DNA of 7,964 bases from Acidobacteriaceae bacterium (lineage in GTDB: Bacteria; Acidobacteriota; Terriglobia; Terriglobales; Acidobacteriaceae). Below are positions 1-6,799 of the stretch, piece after piece; the first letter of the stretch is position 1; the number at the start of each line of letters is the position of its first letter. The stretch covers positions 1 through 7,964 of the forward strand of contig PMOF01000301.1 in assembly GCA_003162495.1 (NCBI GenBank). The letters run 5' to 3'. Both the position numbers and the translations under genes were made by a program. The notes under the pieces were generated by a model. It saw only the letters and a list, made by a program, of their open reading frames with translations, had not been told where the DNA came from and did no database searches.

Positions 1-1083
1 GCCGGCATTGTGGGCCGCGAAGACATTGAAGATGTGGTCAGCCGCTGGACCGGCGTGCCGGTGACCAGCATCAAGGAAGAAGAGACGCAGAAGCTGCTGC
101 GCGTGGAAGAAGAGCTGCACAAGCGCGTCATCTCGCAGGAGAAGGCCATCAGCGCCCTCGCTCGCGCCATACGCCGTTCCCGCGCCGGCCTCAAATCACC
201 GCACCGGCCCATCGGCAGTTTTCTTTTCCTCGGCCCCACCGGCGTGGGCAAAACGGAGATGGCACGCACCCTGGCCAACTTCCTGTTCGGCTCTGACAAG
301 GCTCTCATCCGGTTCGACATGTCGGAGTTCATGGAGAAGCATTCCGTTTCCAAGCTGATCGGATCGCCTCCGGGATACGTGGGCTATGAGGAAGGCGGCC
401 AACTGACCGAACGCGTGAAGCGCTCGCCTTATTCCGTGGTCCTGCTCGACGAAATCGAGAAGGCTCACCCCGATGTTTTCAACATTCTGCTCCAGGTTTT
501 TGAGGACGGCCAGTTGACCGACGGCCTGGGCAACACCGTCGACTTCAAGAACGTGATCCTCATCATGACCTCGAACATCGGCGCACGCCACCTGATGAAA
601 AAGCAGGGGCTCGGCTTCCAGAGCGACCGCGAAGACATTGTCTCCGACAAGGTGGAGGAGTTGGTCAAGCAGGAGGTCAAGAAGACATTCAACCCCGAGT
701 TCCTCAACCGCCTCGACGAAGTCATCCTCTTCCAGTCGTTGTCGGATGCCGACCTCATCCAGATCGTCGAACTGCTCGTCCAGAGTTTAAACGCCAATCT
801 GGCTCAGAAGTCCATCACCATCTCGGTCACCGAGGAAGCCAAGAAGTGGATTCTCGAAAAGACCCTCGTCGACCGCAGCTACGGTGCGCGCCCCTTGCGC
901 CGCGCCCTGCAGCGCTATGTCGAGGACCCCTTGTCCGAAGCCCTGATCGCCGGAAAAATCACCGAGCGGCCGGCCTTCCTCGAGGTCTATCTGAACGCCA
1001 ACCAGCTCTTTTACCGCCCCATAGTGGCTGACGAATCTGTGACCGACGAGAAAGCCGCCGGCATCCTGCTCTTCAGTAACTAA
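1..1083 (+). CDS. clpC: ClpC-like AAA+ ATP-dependent unfoldase, C-terminal part (5' end outside the window)
   Basis: This is the end of a Clp/Hsp100 class I chaperone that unfolds proteins and, with ClpP, feeds them to proteolysis in the cytoplasm. The frame is open to base 1, so the GTG at 10 is not the true start; about 360 residues of a protein usually 800-850 long are visible. They cover the end of the linker and the whole second AAA+ module. Counting from base 1: Walker A GPTGVGKT at 78-85, Walker B VVLLDEIE at 146-153, sensor-1 Asn near 192, an LGF tripeptide at 204-206 in the position of the ClpP-docking loop, the arginine finger in NPEFLNRLDE (Arg 237), and sensor-2 GAR at 295-297. 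All catalytic elements are intact. The LGF loop argues for ClpC/ClpA and against the disaggregase ClpB, which lacks it. A terminator follows, so the gene is separate from the ABC genes downstream. ClpA is the main alternative name. Confidence 0.93.
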   Translation, partial: AGIVGREDIEDVVSRWTGVPVTSIKEEETQKLLRVEEELHKRVISQEKAISALARAIRRSRAGLKSPHRPIGSFLFLGPTGVGKTEMARTLANFLFGSDKALIRFDMSEFMEKHSVSKLIGSPPGYVGYEEGGQLTERVKRSPYSVVLLDEIEKAHPDVFNILLQVFEDGQLTDGLGNTVDFKNVILIMTSNIGARHLMKKQGLGFQSDREDIVSDKVEELVKQEVKKTFNPEFLNRLDEVILFQSLSDADLIQIVELLVQSLNANLAQKSITISVTEEAKKWILEKTLVDRSYGARPLRRALQRYVEDPLSEALIAGKITERPAFLEVYLNANQLFYRPIVADESVTDEKAAGILLFSN

Positions 1084-1153
1084 GGCTCGCGCAACCGCCC
1101 TTGGGGCGCCCCGGGTCTGGAATTTGAGGCTTGGGAATCTCGACACTCATCAG

Positions 1154-1185
1154 GCCCCCGCCTCCCCCGCGGGGGCTTTTCTTTT
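1154..1185 (+). terminator. Rho-independent terminator after the clpC-like gene
   Basis: An 8-bp perfect GC stem (1154-1161 GCCCCCGC pairs with 1169-1176 GCGGGGGC) encloses a 7-base loop and is followed directly by TTTTCTTTT (1177-1185). It lies about 70 bases after the clpC-like stop codon and isolates that gene from the ABC operon. Confidence 0.85.
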
Positions 1186-1318
1186 GAAAGAGGCCGCCGC
1201 GCCGCATCTTATTTCGCTCGCTTTCCTGAACTTTCCGCCTCCATTCTGCGTTAAGATTCCCAGGAACCTCCTAATTCCTTTTCCGGCAGCCAAACGATCT
1301 TCCTGAAGGAGCGAGCCC
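1186..1318 (+). promoter_or_regulatory. Leader of the ABC operon; promoter presumed but not clearly resolved
   Basis: This spacer sits between the terminator and the TTG start at 1319 and must hold any promoter for the ABC pair. The best -10-like hexamer is TAAGAT at 1252-1257, but no convincing -35 lies 16-19 bases upstream (only TGAACT-like sequence near 1227-1232). The segment is pyrimidine-rich on the + strand. No riboswitch-like fold or operator was recognised. The position is inferred mainly from the flanking terminator and start codon. Confidence 0.3.
1306..1311 (+). promoter_or_regulatory. Shine-Dalgarno site that supports the TTG start at 1319
   Basis: AAGGAG lies 7 bases before the TTG at 1319. 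This places translation initiation at a non-ATG codon, where the ABC ATPase fold begins (ligand-binding first strand LEIRGLSKRY). Confidence 0.8.
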
Positions 1319-2200
1319 TTGCCACTTGAAATCCGCGGACTCTCCAAGCGTTACCCCAACGGCGTTCAAGCCCTGAATAACCTGAGCCTGACCATCGGCA
1401 ATAACATGTTTGGCTTGCTTGGACCGAACGGCGCAGGCAAATCCACGCTGATGCGCACCATCGCCACGCTTCAGGATCCGGACTCTGGGCAGATACTGCT
1501 CAACGGTCTGGATGTGGTGGCCAACAAGGACGAAGTGCGCCGCCAACTGGGCTATCTTCCCCAGGAATTCGGCGTCTATCCGCGCATCTCGGCGACCGAC
1601 ATGCTGCACCACCTGGCAGTGATGAAAGGCATCCACAATTCAGGGGAGCGCAAAGAGATTGTGGACGCGCTGCTGCACCAGACCAACCTGTGGGATGCGC
1701 GCAAGAAAGCGTTGAGCACCTATTCAGGCGGCATGAAACAGCGCTTCGGCATTGCCCAGGCATTGCTTGCCAATCCCAAACTCATTATTGTGGACGAGCC
1801 GACTGCGGGCCTGGACCCTGCCGAGCGCAACCGTTTCCTCAACCTGCTCAGTTCACTGGCGCGCGACGTGATCGTGATCCTCTCCACGCATATTGTGGAA
1901 GACGTGCGCGAACTGTGCCCCCGCATGGCCATCATCAGCAACGGGCAACTGGTGCTGGAAGGCGCGCCGGAAGAGACGCTGGAGCGCCTTCGCGGCGGCA
2001 TCTGGAGCACCCTGGTGCAGAGCGAAGAAGAGTTTGCCGCCGTCTCGTCGCAGTTTAAGGTGGTTTCCACCAAGCTGCTCGGCGGCGCGCATGAGATTCG
2101 CATTCATTCCGACTCCGCGCCCGGCGACAGGTTCCGCCCGGTTGACCCTGCTCTTGAAGATGTCTACTTCCTGACTCTGAACTCGACGCAAATCAACTAA
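1319..2200 (+). CDS. ABC-2-type transporter ATP-binding protein
   Basis: This 293-residue nucleotide-binding subunit hydrolyses ATP on the cytoplasmic face to power the membrane protein encoded next to it. Every ABC motif is present: Walker A GPNGAGKS at 35-42, Q-loop Gln 82 (YLPQEFGVYP), signature YSGGM at 135-139, Walker B LIIVDEP at 155-161 with catalytic Glu 160, D-loop GLDP at 164-167, and switch His 191 (STHIVED). After about residue 215 comes a C-terminal extension ending in an ALEDVYF motif, as in the CcmA/NatA/DrrA-like branch that pairs with ABC-2 permeases. Translation starts at TTG with a good Shine-Dalgarno 7 bases upstream. The permease/peptidase gene starts 23 bases after this stop, with its own AAGGAG (2209-2214), so the two are one operon. 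The protein probably works as a homodimer, because the partner carries two permease halves. The substrate cannot be read from the sequence. Confidence 0.95.
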   Translation: MPLEIRGLSKRYPNGVQALNNLSLTIGNNMFGLLGPNGAGKSTLMRTIATLQDPDSGQILLNGLDVVANKDEVRRQLGYLPQEFGVYPRISATDMLHHLAVMKGIHNSGERKEIVDALLHQTNLWDARKKALSTYSGGMKQRFGIAQALLANPKLIIVDEPTAGLDPAERNRFLNLLSSLARDVIVILSTHIVEDVRELCPRMAIISNGQLVLEGAPEETLERLRGGIWSTLVQSEEEFAAVSSQFKVVSTKLLGGAHEIRIHSDSAPGDRFRPVDPALEDVYFLTLNSTQIN

Positions 2201-2223
2201 GCGGCCGCAAGGAGACAGCGCTC

Positions 2224-5200
2224 ATGTTTCTGGAATTTCTATTCTTCGAGATCAAGCTCCGCCTCAAGAGCATCTCCACGTATTGCTTTTTTGGGTTGTG
2301 GGTGCTGCTCACGTTCCTCTTTGTGGGCGCTTCAAACTACACCCAGCCTCCCGGCAAAGTGTTCGTCAACGGCCCCTCCGTCACACAGCTTTTCGACTTC
2401 CAGTTCTGTTTTTTCGGCTCCATCGTGATGGCCGCCATCTTTGGCACGTCGATCCTTCGCGATTTCCAGCGCGATACCTATCAGATGATTTTTACCAAGC
2501 CCATTGGCAAGTTTGCCTATCTGGGCGGACGGTGGGCGGGGTCTCTGGTTACCACGCTTTTCATCTTTGCGGGCATTCCCGTGGGCGAGATCCTGGGCTC
2601 CTTCGCACCCTGGGTTGATCACACCCGCCTGGCTCCCATCAACCTGGCAATGCTTGGCTATCATTACGCCGTCATCATTGTTCCGCAGGTCTTTTTTCTC
2701 GGCTCCATCTTCTTTCTGGTGGCCGCGTTGACACGCCGCATTATTGTGGTCTACCTGCAGGGCGTGGTGCTGTTTGCGGTCTATCTCATCGGTCTGATCT
2801 CGGTGACGCAAACACGCAGCCTCAACACCTACTGGCCTTCGGTCTTTGATCCAGTGGGGTTGTTGTTGTTCCGCAGCATCACTCGTTACTGGACCGTATC
2901 TGACCAGAACACGCTTTGGATGCCTTTCAAGGGCATGTTCCTATGGAACCGCGTGGTGTGGTGCTCGGTGGGCGCAACAGCCCTCGCGGCGGTTTATCTG
3001 CTCTTCCCCATGTCGGCGGAGGCGCTCACGGCTCGCCGCAGCAGAAAACAGAAAAAGGTAGACCAGGAATCTACCGCGCCGCCCGCACCGCGCTTTCATA
3101 ACCTGTTGCCCTCGGTCCTCACGCGGTTCTCGTTCGCCACCGGCATGCAGCAGTTTCTTTCGCTCTCGCGGATTTACTTCCGCAATATCTTCCGCGAAAT
3201 TCCCTTCTGGGCCATCACCTTCGTGATGGTTGTCACCTCGTTAACCAACGGCCACTTTGCCGGAGAGCAAAACGACTCCAATGTCTGGCCCGTCACTTAC
3301 CTGATGTTGCAAGCCGTGGAAGGCATCGCTCCCCTGCTGCTCTATATCGTGGCCACCATGTATGCCGGAGAGTTGATCTGGCGCGAGCGCGATACCCACT
3401 TCGATCAGATCCACGATGCCCTGCCGTTCCGCGGATGGATCGATACCCTCAGCAAGCTTGTGGCGTTGGGCGCTGCCGAGTTCTTTCTGCTCACATTGAT
3501 CTTGATATGCGGAATCGTCTCGCAGATTCTGGGCGGCTACTATCACTTCGAGCTTGCCCAATACGCCGAGGAGCTTTACCTGGTCGTCTTTTCGCAGATC
3601 ATGATCTTTGCGCTGCTCGCCTTTTTTGTGCAAACCATCGTTTCCAATAAATTCATCGGCCACGGCATCGTCATCGGCGTCTTCCTGTTCTCGATCATTC
3701 TGGATACCGCGGGTCTGAGCGACCGCGCTTATCTCTACGGCGATGTGGTGCCCTACACCTACTCCGACATGAACGGGTACGGCCACTTCGTCCAGCCTCT
3801 TCTCTGGTCCACGCTTTACTGGCTTGCCTGGGCGGTCTTTCTCGGCGTGTTGGCCAGCCTGCTGGCGCGGCGCGGTGCTGACACCGGTCTGCGCGCGCGG
3901 CTCCGTGCCGCCCGGCAGGCTCTTCCGGCGTATTCGGTGCTTCTTGCGCTCCCGTTGCTTGCCGCTATCGGCAGCGGCGCGTGGTACTACTACAACACTC
4001 ATGTCCTCAATCCGTTCCTCACCGATCGGGACAATCGGGACTTGCAGGCCGACTACGAGAAGCTCTACAAGAAATACGAGCGCGCTCCGATTCCCAAAAT
4101 CATCGGTGTCGATACCGCGGTGAACATCTACCCTGAAAATCGCAGCTTTGACTCGACCGGCACATACACCGCAGTCAACGAGAGCGGCAATCCCATTCAG
4201 GATATCTATGTGACTAATGGCCGGAAGTCGCTTAAGGCAATTACCTTTGACCGCCCGGCCACTTTAACACTGAGCGACTCGAAGCATGGCTTCTGGATCT
4301 ATCATCTGGCCACGCCGCTCGCGCCCAAGGAATCGATCCAGATTCACTTTCAGTGCGGCTATCAAAATCCCGGCTTTCGCAACAGTAACGAGCAGCCGGA
4401 GTTTGCCTATAACGGCACCTTCTTCGATCGGGATTACTTCCCCCAGCTTGGTTACGACCCAGGGCGCGAACTCGACAATCCTGTGCGCCGCCGCGAAGAA
4501 AAGCTTGGCCCCCAGGAGGAACTGCCGGACCGCGGCGACGCCTATGGCATGAACACCGACCTCTTCGGTCCCGACTCTGACTTTGTCACGTATCACTCCG
4601 TGGTCAGCACCTCGCCCGGCCAGATCGCCATTTCGCCCGGCGACCTGAAGCGCGAATGGCAGGTAAACGGACGCCGCTACTTTGAATACAGCATGGGATC
4701 GACAAGGATTCAGGACTTCTTCAGTTATCTCTCCGGTAACTACGCCGTCAAGCGCGACCAATGGCATGACGTGAAGCTCGAGATCTATTACCTGCCCTCG
4801 CACACTTACGACCTGGATAAGATGATGGGCGCGGCCAAGGCCGGCCTCGATTACTACACGACTAACTATGGGCCGTATCAGTTCGACCAGTTCCGCATCA
4901 TCGAGTTTCCCCGCTACCGCACCTTCGCCCAATCGTTTCCCAACACGGTTCCCTACTCTGAGGCCATCGGCTTCATCGGCCGCCTTGAGCATCCGGACGA
5001 CATCGACTTTACCTGGTTCGTGACCGCACACGAGCTGGCGCATCAATGGTGGGGCCACCAGCTTGTGGGCGGTTATGAAAAAGGCTCCAACATGATGTCC
5101 GAGAGCCTGGCCGAATACTCCGCGCTGCGCGTGATGCAGCACAAGTACGGCGATGCGCAGATGCGCCGATTTCTCAAGCATGAGCTCGACGGCTATCTGC

Positions 5201-5799
5201 GCGGACGGGCCGGCGAAGTGCGCCATGAGCCGCCGCTGGTGCTGGTGCAGAATGAGCCTTACGTGTGGTACCAGAAAGGCTCGATGGCTTTTTACGCGCT
5301 CTCCGACGCCATCGGCGAAGACAAGCTGAACGCAGCGCTCAAGGAGTTCCTCGAGCAGTGGAAGATGAACGGGCCGCCCTATCCGGACACGCGCGGCCTG
5401 GTCGAAGCGCTGCGCAAGCAGACCCCGCCCGATCTGCAATACATGATCACCGACATGTTTGAGACCATTACGCTCTACGACAACAAGGCCGTCTCCGCCA
5501 AAGTGGAGCCCACCGCGGACCACAAGTACAAAGTCACGCTGGTGGTGGACGCGCGCAAAATGCGGGCCAACGGCGAAGGCGCGGAGACCCAGATTCCCAT
5601 CCACGACTTGATCGAAGTGGGGGTTTTCAAAGGCAAGAAGAACAGCGAACAGCCGCTGCACACGGAGAAGGTGTGGATCACCCAGCCGCGCACCACGTTC
5701 ACGTTCATCGTCGACCAACCGCCCACCCGCGCCGCTATTGACCCCTACAGCAAGCTCATCGACCGCGACCCGGAGGATAACTGGGCAGATGTGGAGTAG
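2224..5799 (+). CDS. ABC-2-like permease fused to an M1-family zinc metallopeptidase domain
   Basis: This 1191-residue inner-membrane protein combines transport and peptidase modules. The first permease half has hydrophobic segments near residues 20-37, 60-79, 106-126, 149-169, 173-195 and 244-263. A basic linker (270-285, RRSRKQKK) leads to a second half with segments near 327-341, 367-385, 412-435, 451-472, 479-494 and 525-549. A basic loop (550-565) precedes a thirteenth segment near 567-586. With the basic loops inside, the remaining 600 residues face the periplasm. They contain a beta-rich N-terminal domain (about 615-830), a thermolysin-like catalytic domain with HELAH at 936-940, third zinc ligand Glu 960 (SESLAEY) and likely catalytic Tyr 1016 (WYQKG), then a beta domain (about 1095-1175). 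The long helical C-terminal domain of aminopeptidase N is absent. The exopeptidase motif GxMEN is not recognisable: TVPYSEAIG (908-916) occupies its place. The architecture is known as permease/M1 aminopeptidase, but substrate and cleavage type remain open. The ATG at 2224 has AAGGAG 9 bases upstream. Confidence 0.9.
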   Translation: MFLEFLFFEIKLRLKSISTYCFFGLWVLLTFLFVGASNYTQPPGKVFVNGPSVTQLFDFQFCFFGSIVMAAIFGTSILRDFQRDTYQMIFTKPIGKFAYLGGRWAGSLVTTLFIFAGIPVGEILGSFAPWVDHTRLAPINLAMLGYHYAVIIVPQVFFLGSIFFLVAALTRRIIVVYLQGVVLFAVYLIGLISVTQTRSLNTYWPSVFDPVGLLLFRSITRYWTVSDQNTLWMPFKGMFLWNRVVWCSVGATALAAVYLLFPMSAEALTARRSRKQKKVDQESTAPPAPRFHNLLPSVLTRFSFATGMQQFLSLSRIYFRNIFREIPFWAITFVMVVTSLTNGHFAGEQNDSNVWPVTYLMLQAVEGIAPLLLYIVATMYAGELIWRERDTHFDQIHDALPFRGWIDTLSKLVALGAAEFFLLTLILICGIVSQILGGYYHFELAQYAEELYLVVFSQIMIFALLAFFVQTIVSNKFIGHGIVIGVFLFSIILDTAGLSDRAYLYGDVVPYTYSDMNGYGHFVQPLLWSTLYWLAWAVFLGVLASLLARRGADTGLRARLRAARQALPAYSVLLALPLLAAIGSGAWYYYNTHVLNPFLTDRDNRDLQADYEKLYKKYERAPIPKIIGVDTAVNIYPENRSFDSTGTYTAVNESGNPIQDIYVTNGRKSLKAITFDRPATLTLSDSKHGFWIYHLATPLAPKESIQIHFQCGYQNPGFRNSNEQPEFAYNGTFFDRDYFPQLGYDPGRELDNPVRRREEKLGPQEELPDRGDAYGMNTDLFGPDSDFVTYHSVVSTSPGQIAISPGDLKREWQVNGRRYFEYSMGSTRIQDFFSYLSGNYAVKRDQWHDVKLEIYYLPSHTYDLDKMMGAAKAGLDYYTTNYGPYQFDQFRIIEFPRYRTFAQSFPNTVPYSEAIGFIGRLEHPDDIDFTWFVTAHELAHQWWGHQLVGGYEKGSNMMSESLAEYSALRVMQHKYGDAQMRRFLKHELDGYLRGRAGEVRHEPPLVLVQNEPYVWYQKGSMAFYALSDAIGEDKLNAALKEFLEQWKMNGPPYPDTRGLVEALRKQTPPDLQYMITDMFETITLYDNKAVSAKVEPTADHKYKVTLVVDARKMRANGEGAETQIPIHDLIEVGVFKGKKNSEQPLHTEKVWITQPRTTFTFIVDQPPTRAAIDPYSKLIDRDPEDNWADVE

Positions 5800-5894
5800 C
5801 CCCTGGGAATGGCCTGGTCGCGCCTTAGGGGTGCGGGTTTGAGTGAGATAAATGGCAATTAATCTTAAAAAATACCCCAGGGTGAAGATTCCGC

Positions 5895-5924
5895 TTGACA
5901 TATTCCCATATAAGTATGTATTGT
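5895..5924 (+). promoter_or_regulatory. Promoter of the ArsR-SRPBCC-CPxC-DUF899 cassette
   Basis: A perfect -35 TTGACA (5895-5900) is followed 18 bases later by a -10-like TATTGT (5919-5924); TATGTA at 5915-5920 is an alternative with too short a spacer (14). The region upstream (5845-5874) is AT-rich in an otherwise GC-rich window and could act as an UP element. With this -10, transcription would start at about 5930-5932, on or next to the ATG at 5932. Confidence 0.65.
5898..5919 (+). promoter_or_regulatory. Possible ArsR-type operator dyad inside the promoter
   Basis: ACATA (5898-5902) is mirrored by TATGT (5915-5919), and a nested CATA-TAAG-TATG (5907-5918) forms a second short dyad. Both lie between the -35 and -10 boxes directly upstream of an ArsR-family gene, which is the usual place for an autorepression site. 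The half-sites are only 4-5 bp and AT-rich, so chance is not excluded. Confidence 0.35.
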
Positions 5925-5931
5925 TTTTTTC

Positions 5932-6303
5932 ATGCCCCGAGCCGCCACCACTTCCGACGCGTTCAACGCCGTAGCCGAACCGCGCAGGCGGCAAATCCTG
6001 AGTTATCTCGCGCTGCGCGAGCGCCCGGTCGGCGACATCGTGGAAACGCTGAGCCTTGACCAACCTTCTGTGTCCAAGCATCTGCGCGTGTTGCGCCGAG
6101 TGGGCCTGGTGCGGGTGCGCTGCGAGGGCCGCCACAAGTTCTATCGGACCAACGCCGAGGCCATCCGGCCCTTGCACGAATGGGCGGGCACCTTCGAGCG
6201 CTATTGGCAGCACCAGTTGCTGAGCGTCAAAAAGCGGGCAGAGGAAAAGATGACCAAGTTGAATTCCGATTTTGATCCCATAAACCCCAAGGAGAAACCA
6301 TGA
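5932..6303 (+). CDS. ArsR-family winged-helix transcriptional regulator
   Basis: This 123-residue DNA-binding repressor probably controls its own cassette. The N-terminal helix DAFNAVAEPRRRQILSYL (9-26) and the helix-turn-helix with recognition helix QPSVSKHLRVLRRVG (44-58) are classic ArsR. The wing follows (60-73, VRVRCEGRHKFYRTN), then a dimerisation helix (75-105) and a charged tail. It lacks the ELCVC-type metal site of arsenic and cadmium sensors; the only cysteine is Cys 64, in the wing. It therefore resembles the non-metal ArsR group (SdpR-like) that often sits beside SRPBCC genes. The ATG at 5932 has no Shine-Dalgarno (a T-run precedes it), and no other in-frame ATG occurs before codon 107, so leaderless translation is likely. 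The stop overlaps the next start in ATGA (6300-6303), indicating translational coupling. The ligand or signal is unknown. Confidence 0.92.
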   Translation: MPRAATTSDAFNAVAEPRRRQILSYLALRERPVGDIVETLSLDQPSVSKHLRVLRRVGLVRVRCEGRHKFYRTNAEAIRPLHEWAGTFERYWQHQLLSVKKRAEEKMTKLNSDFDPINPKEKP

Positions 6304-6749
6304 TTGAGACTGCGATGACAATAGAGAATCTGACCCTGAATATCTCTCAGGAGGTCCATGTCAAGGCGTCCCTGGCCGTGACCTTCGACGCGTTGCTCGA
6401 ACAGATAGGTCCAGCGAATTCGACCCCTGAGGGCAGGCCTCTGCCGATGAAGATCGAACCGTGGCCGGGAGGACGATGGTACCGCGACCTGGGAGACAAC
6501 AATGGCCATCTGTGGGGCCATGTGCAAGCCATCAAGCGGCCGACGCTGCTTGAATTCACCGGCCCGTTGTTTGCATCGTATCCTTTTAGCTCCAACGTGC
6601 AATACCGGCTGACCGAAGTGGACGGTGGAACCATGATTGCCTTCCGGCATATGGCGTTTGGATTCATCCAGGAAGATCACAAAGGCGGCGTAAACAAAGG
6701 CTGGGCGTGGATGTTGGAACGCACCCGCAATGCCGCCGAAGCCCGATAA
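6300..6749 (+). CDS. SRPBCC/AHSA1-like protein (START-fold)
   Basis: This 149-residue cytoplasmic protein has the layout of the activator-of-Hsp90-ATPase-like branch of the SRPBCC superfamily, a helix-grip fold with a hydrophobic ligand cavity. Visible family features are the opening strand and helix (HVKASLAVTFDALLEQIG, about 20-37), WPGGRWYRDLGD with GHLWGHV (about 55-76), PTLLEFTGPL, the strand YRLTEVDGGTMIAFRHMAFG, and the closing helix NKGWAWMLERTRNA typical of the family C-terminus. The start at 6300 is preferred over the in-frame ATG at 6315 because of AAGGAG (6289-6294) 5 bases upstream and the ATGA overlap with the regulator gene. ArsR plus AHSA1-like pairs are common in bacteria. 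The eukaryotic Hsp90 co-chaperone role should not be transferred. Plausible roles are binding a small hydrophobic molecule or modulating the regulator; neither can be read from the sequence. Confidence 0.85.
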   Translation: MIETAMTIENLTLNISQEVHVKASLAVTFDALLEQIGPANSTPEGRPLPMKIEPWPGGRWYRDLGDNNGHLWGHVQAIKRPTLLEFTGPLFASYPFSSNVQYRLTEVDGGTMIAFRHMAFGFIQEDHKGGVNKGWAWMLERTRNAAEAR

Positions 6750-6785
6750 CGGCGGTCGCCCAATGCGAAGAAACTCGGCGCATCG

Positions 6786-6794
6786 AAGGGGAGG
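6786..6794 (+). promoter_or_regulatory. Shine-Dalgarno site that defines the small CPxC gene
   Basis: A purine run ending in GGAGG (6790-6794) lies 5 bases before the ATG at 6800. It selects this start over the longer in-frame opening from 6707, which would overlap the SRPBCC gene. Confidence 0.75.
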
Positions 6795-6799
6795 CGTCT

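Noticed and set aside
10..12. GTG as the start of the clpC-like gene.
   Set aside because: The frame is open upstream to base 1 and the protein lacks its first 450 or so residues, so the gene begins outside the window.
1103..1112. Palindrome GGGGCGCCCC just after the clpC-like stop.
   Set aside because: It cannot form a hairpin with a usable loop and is expected by chance in GC-rich DNA; the real terminator is at 1154-1185.
1124..1306. A 60-codon + strand frame between the clpC-like gene and the ABC operon.
   Set aside because: It is read through the terminator hairpin, has no ribosome-binding site, and its composition is not protein-like.
3241..4002. A 253-codon minus-strand open frame opposite the second permease half.
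   Set aside because: It lies fully inside a strongly supported membrane-protein gene; the highly charged, low-complexity translation is typical of a mirror frame.
5800..5831. A possible terminator after the permease/peptidase gene (CCCCT pairing with AGGGG, inner GGC with GCC).
   Set aside because: The stem is short and interrupted and no T-run follows; where the ABC transcript ends is unclear.
4264..6321. A 685-codon open frame on the minus strand opposite the peptidase and ArsR genes.
   Set aside because: It runs antisense to two well-supported genes and across their promoter, its translation shows no recognisable fold, and long antisense openings are expected from GC-rich third positions.
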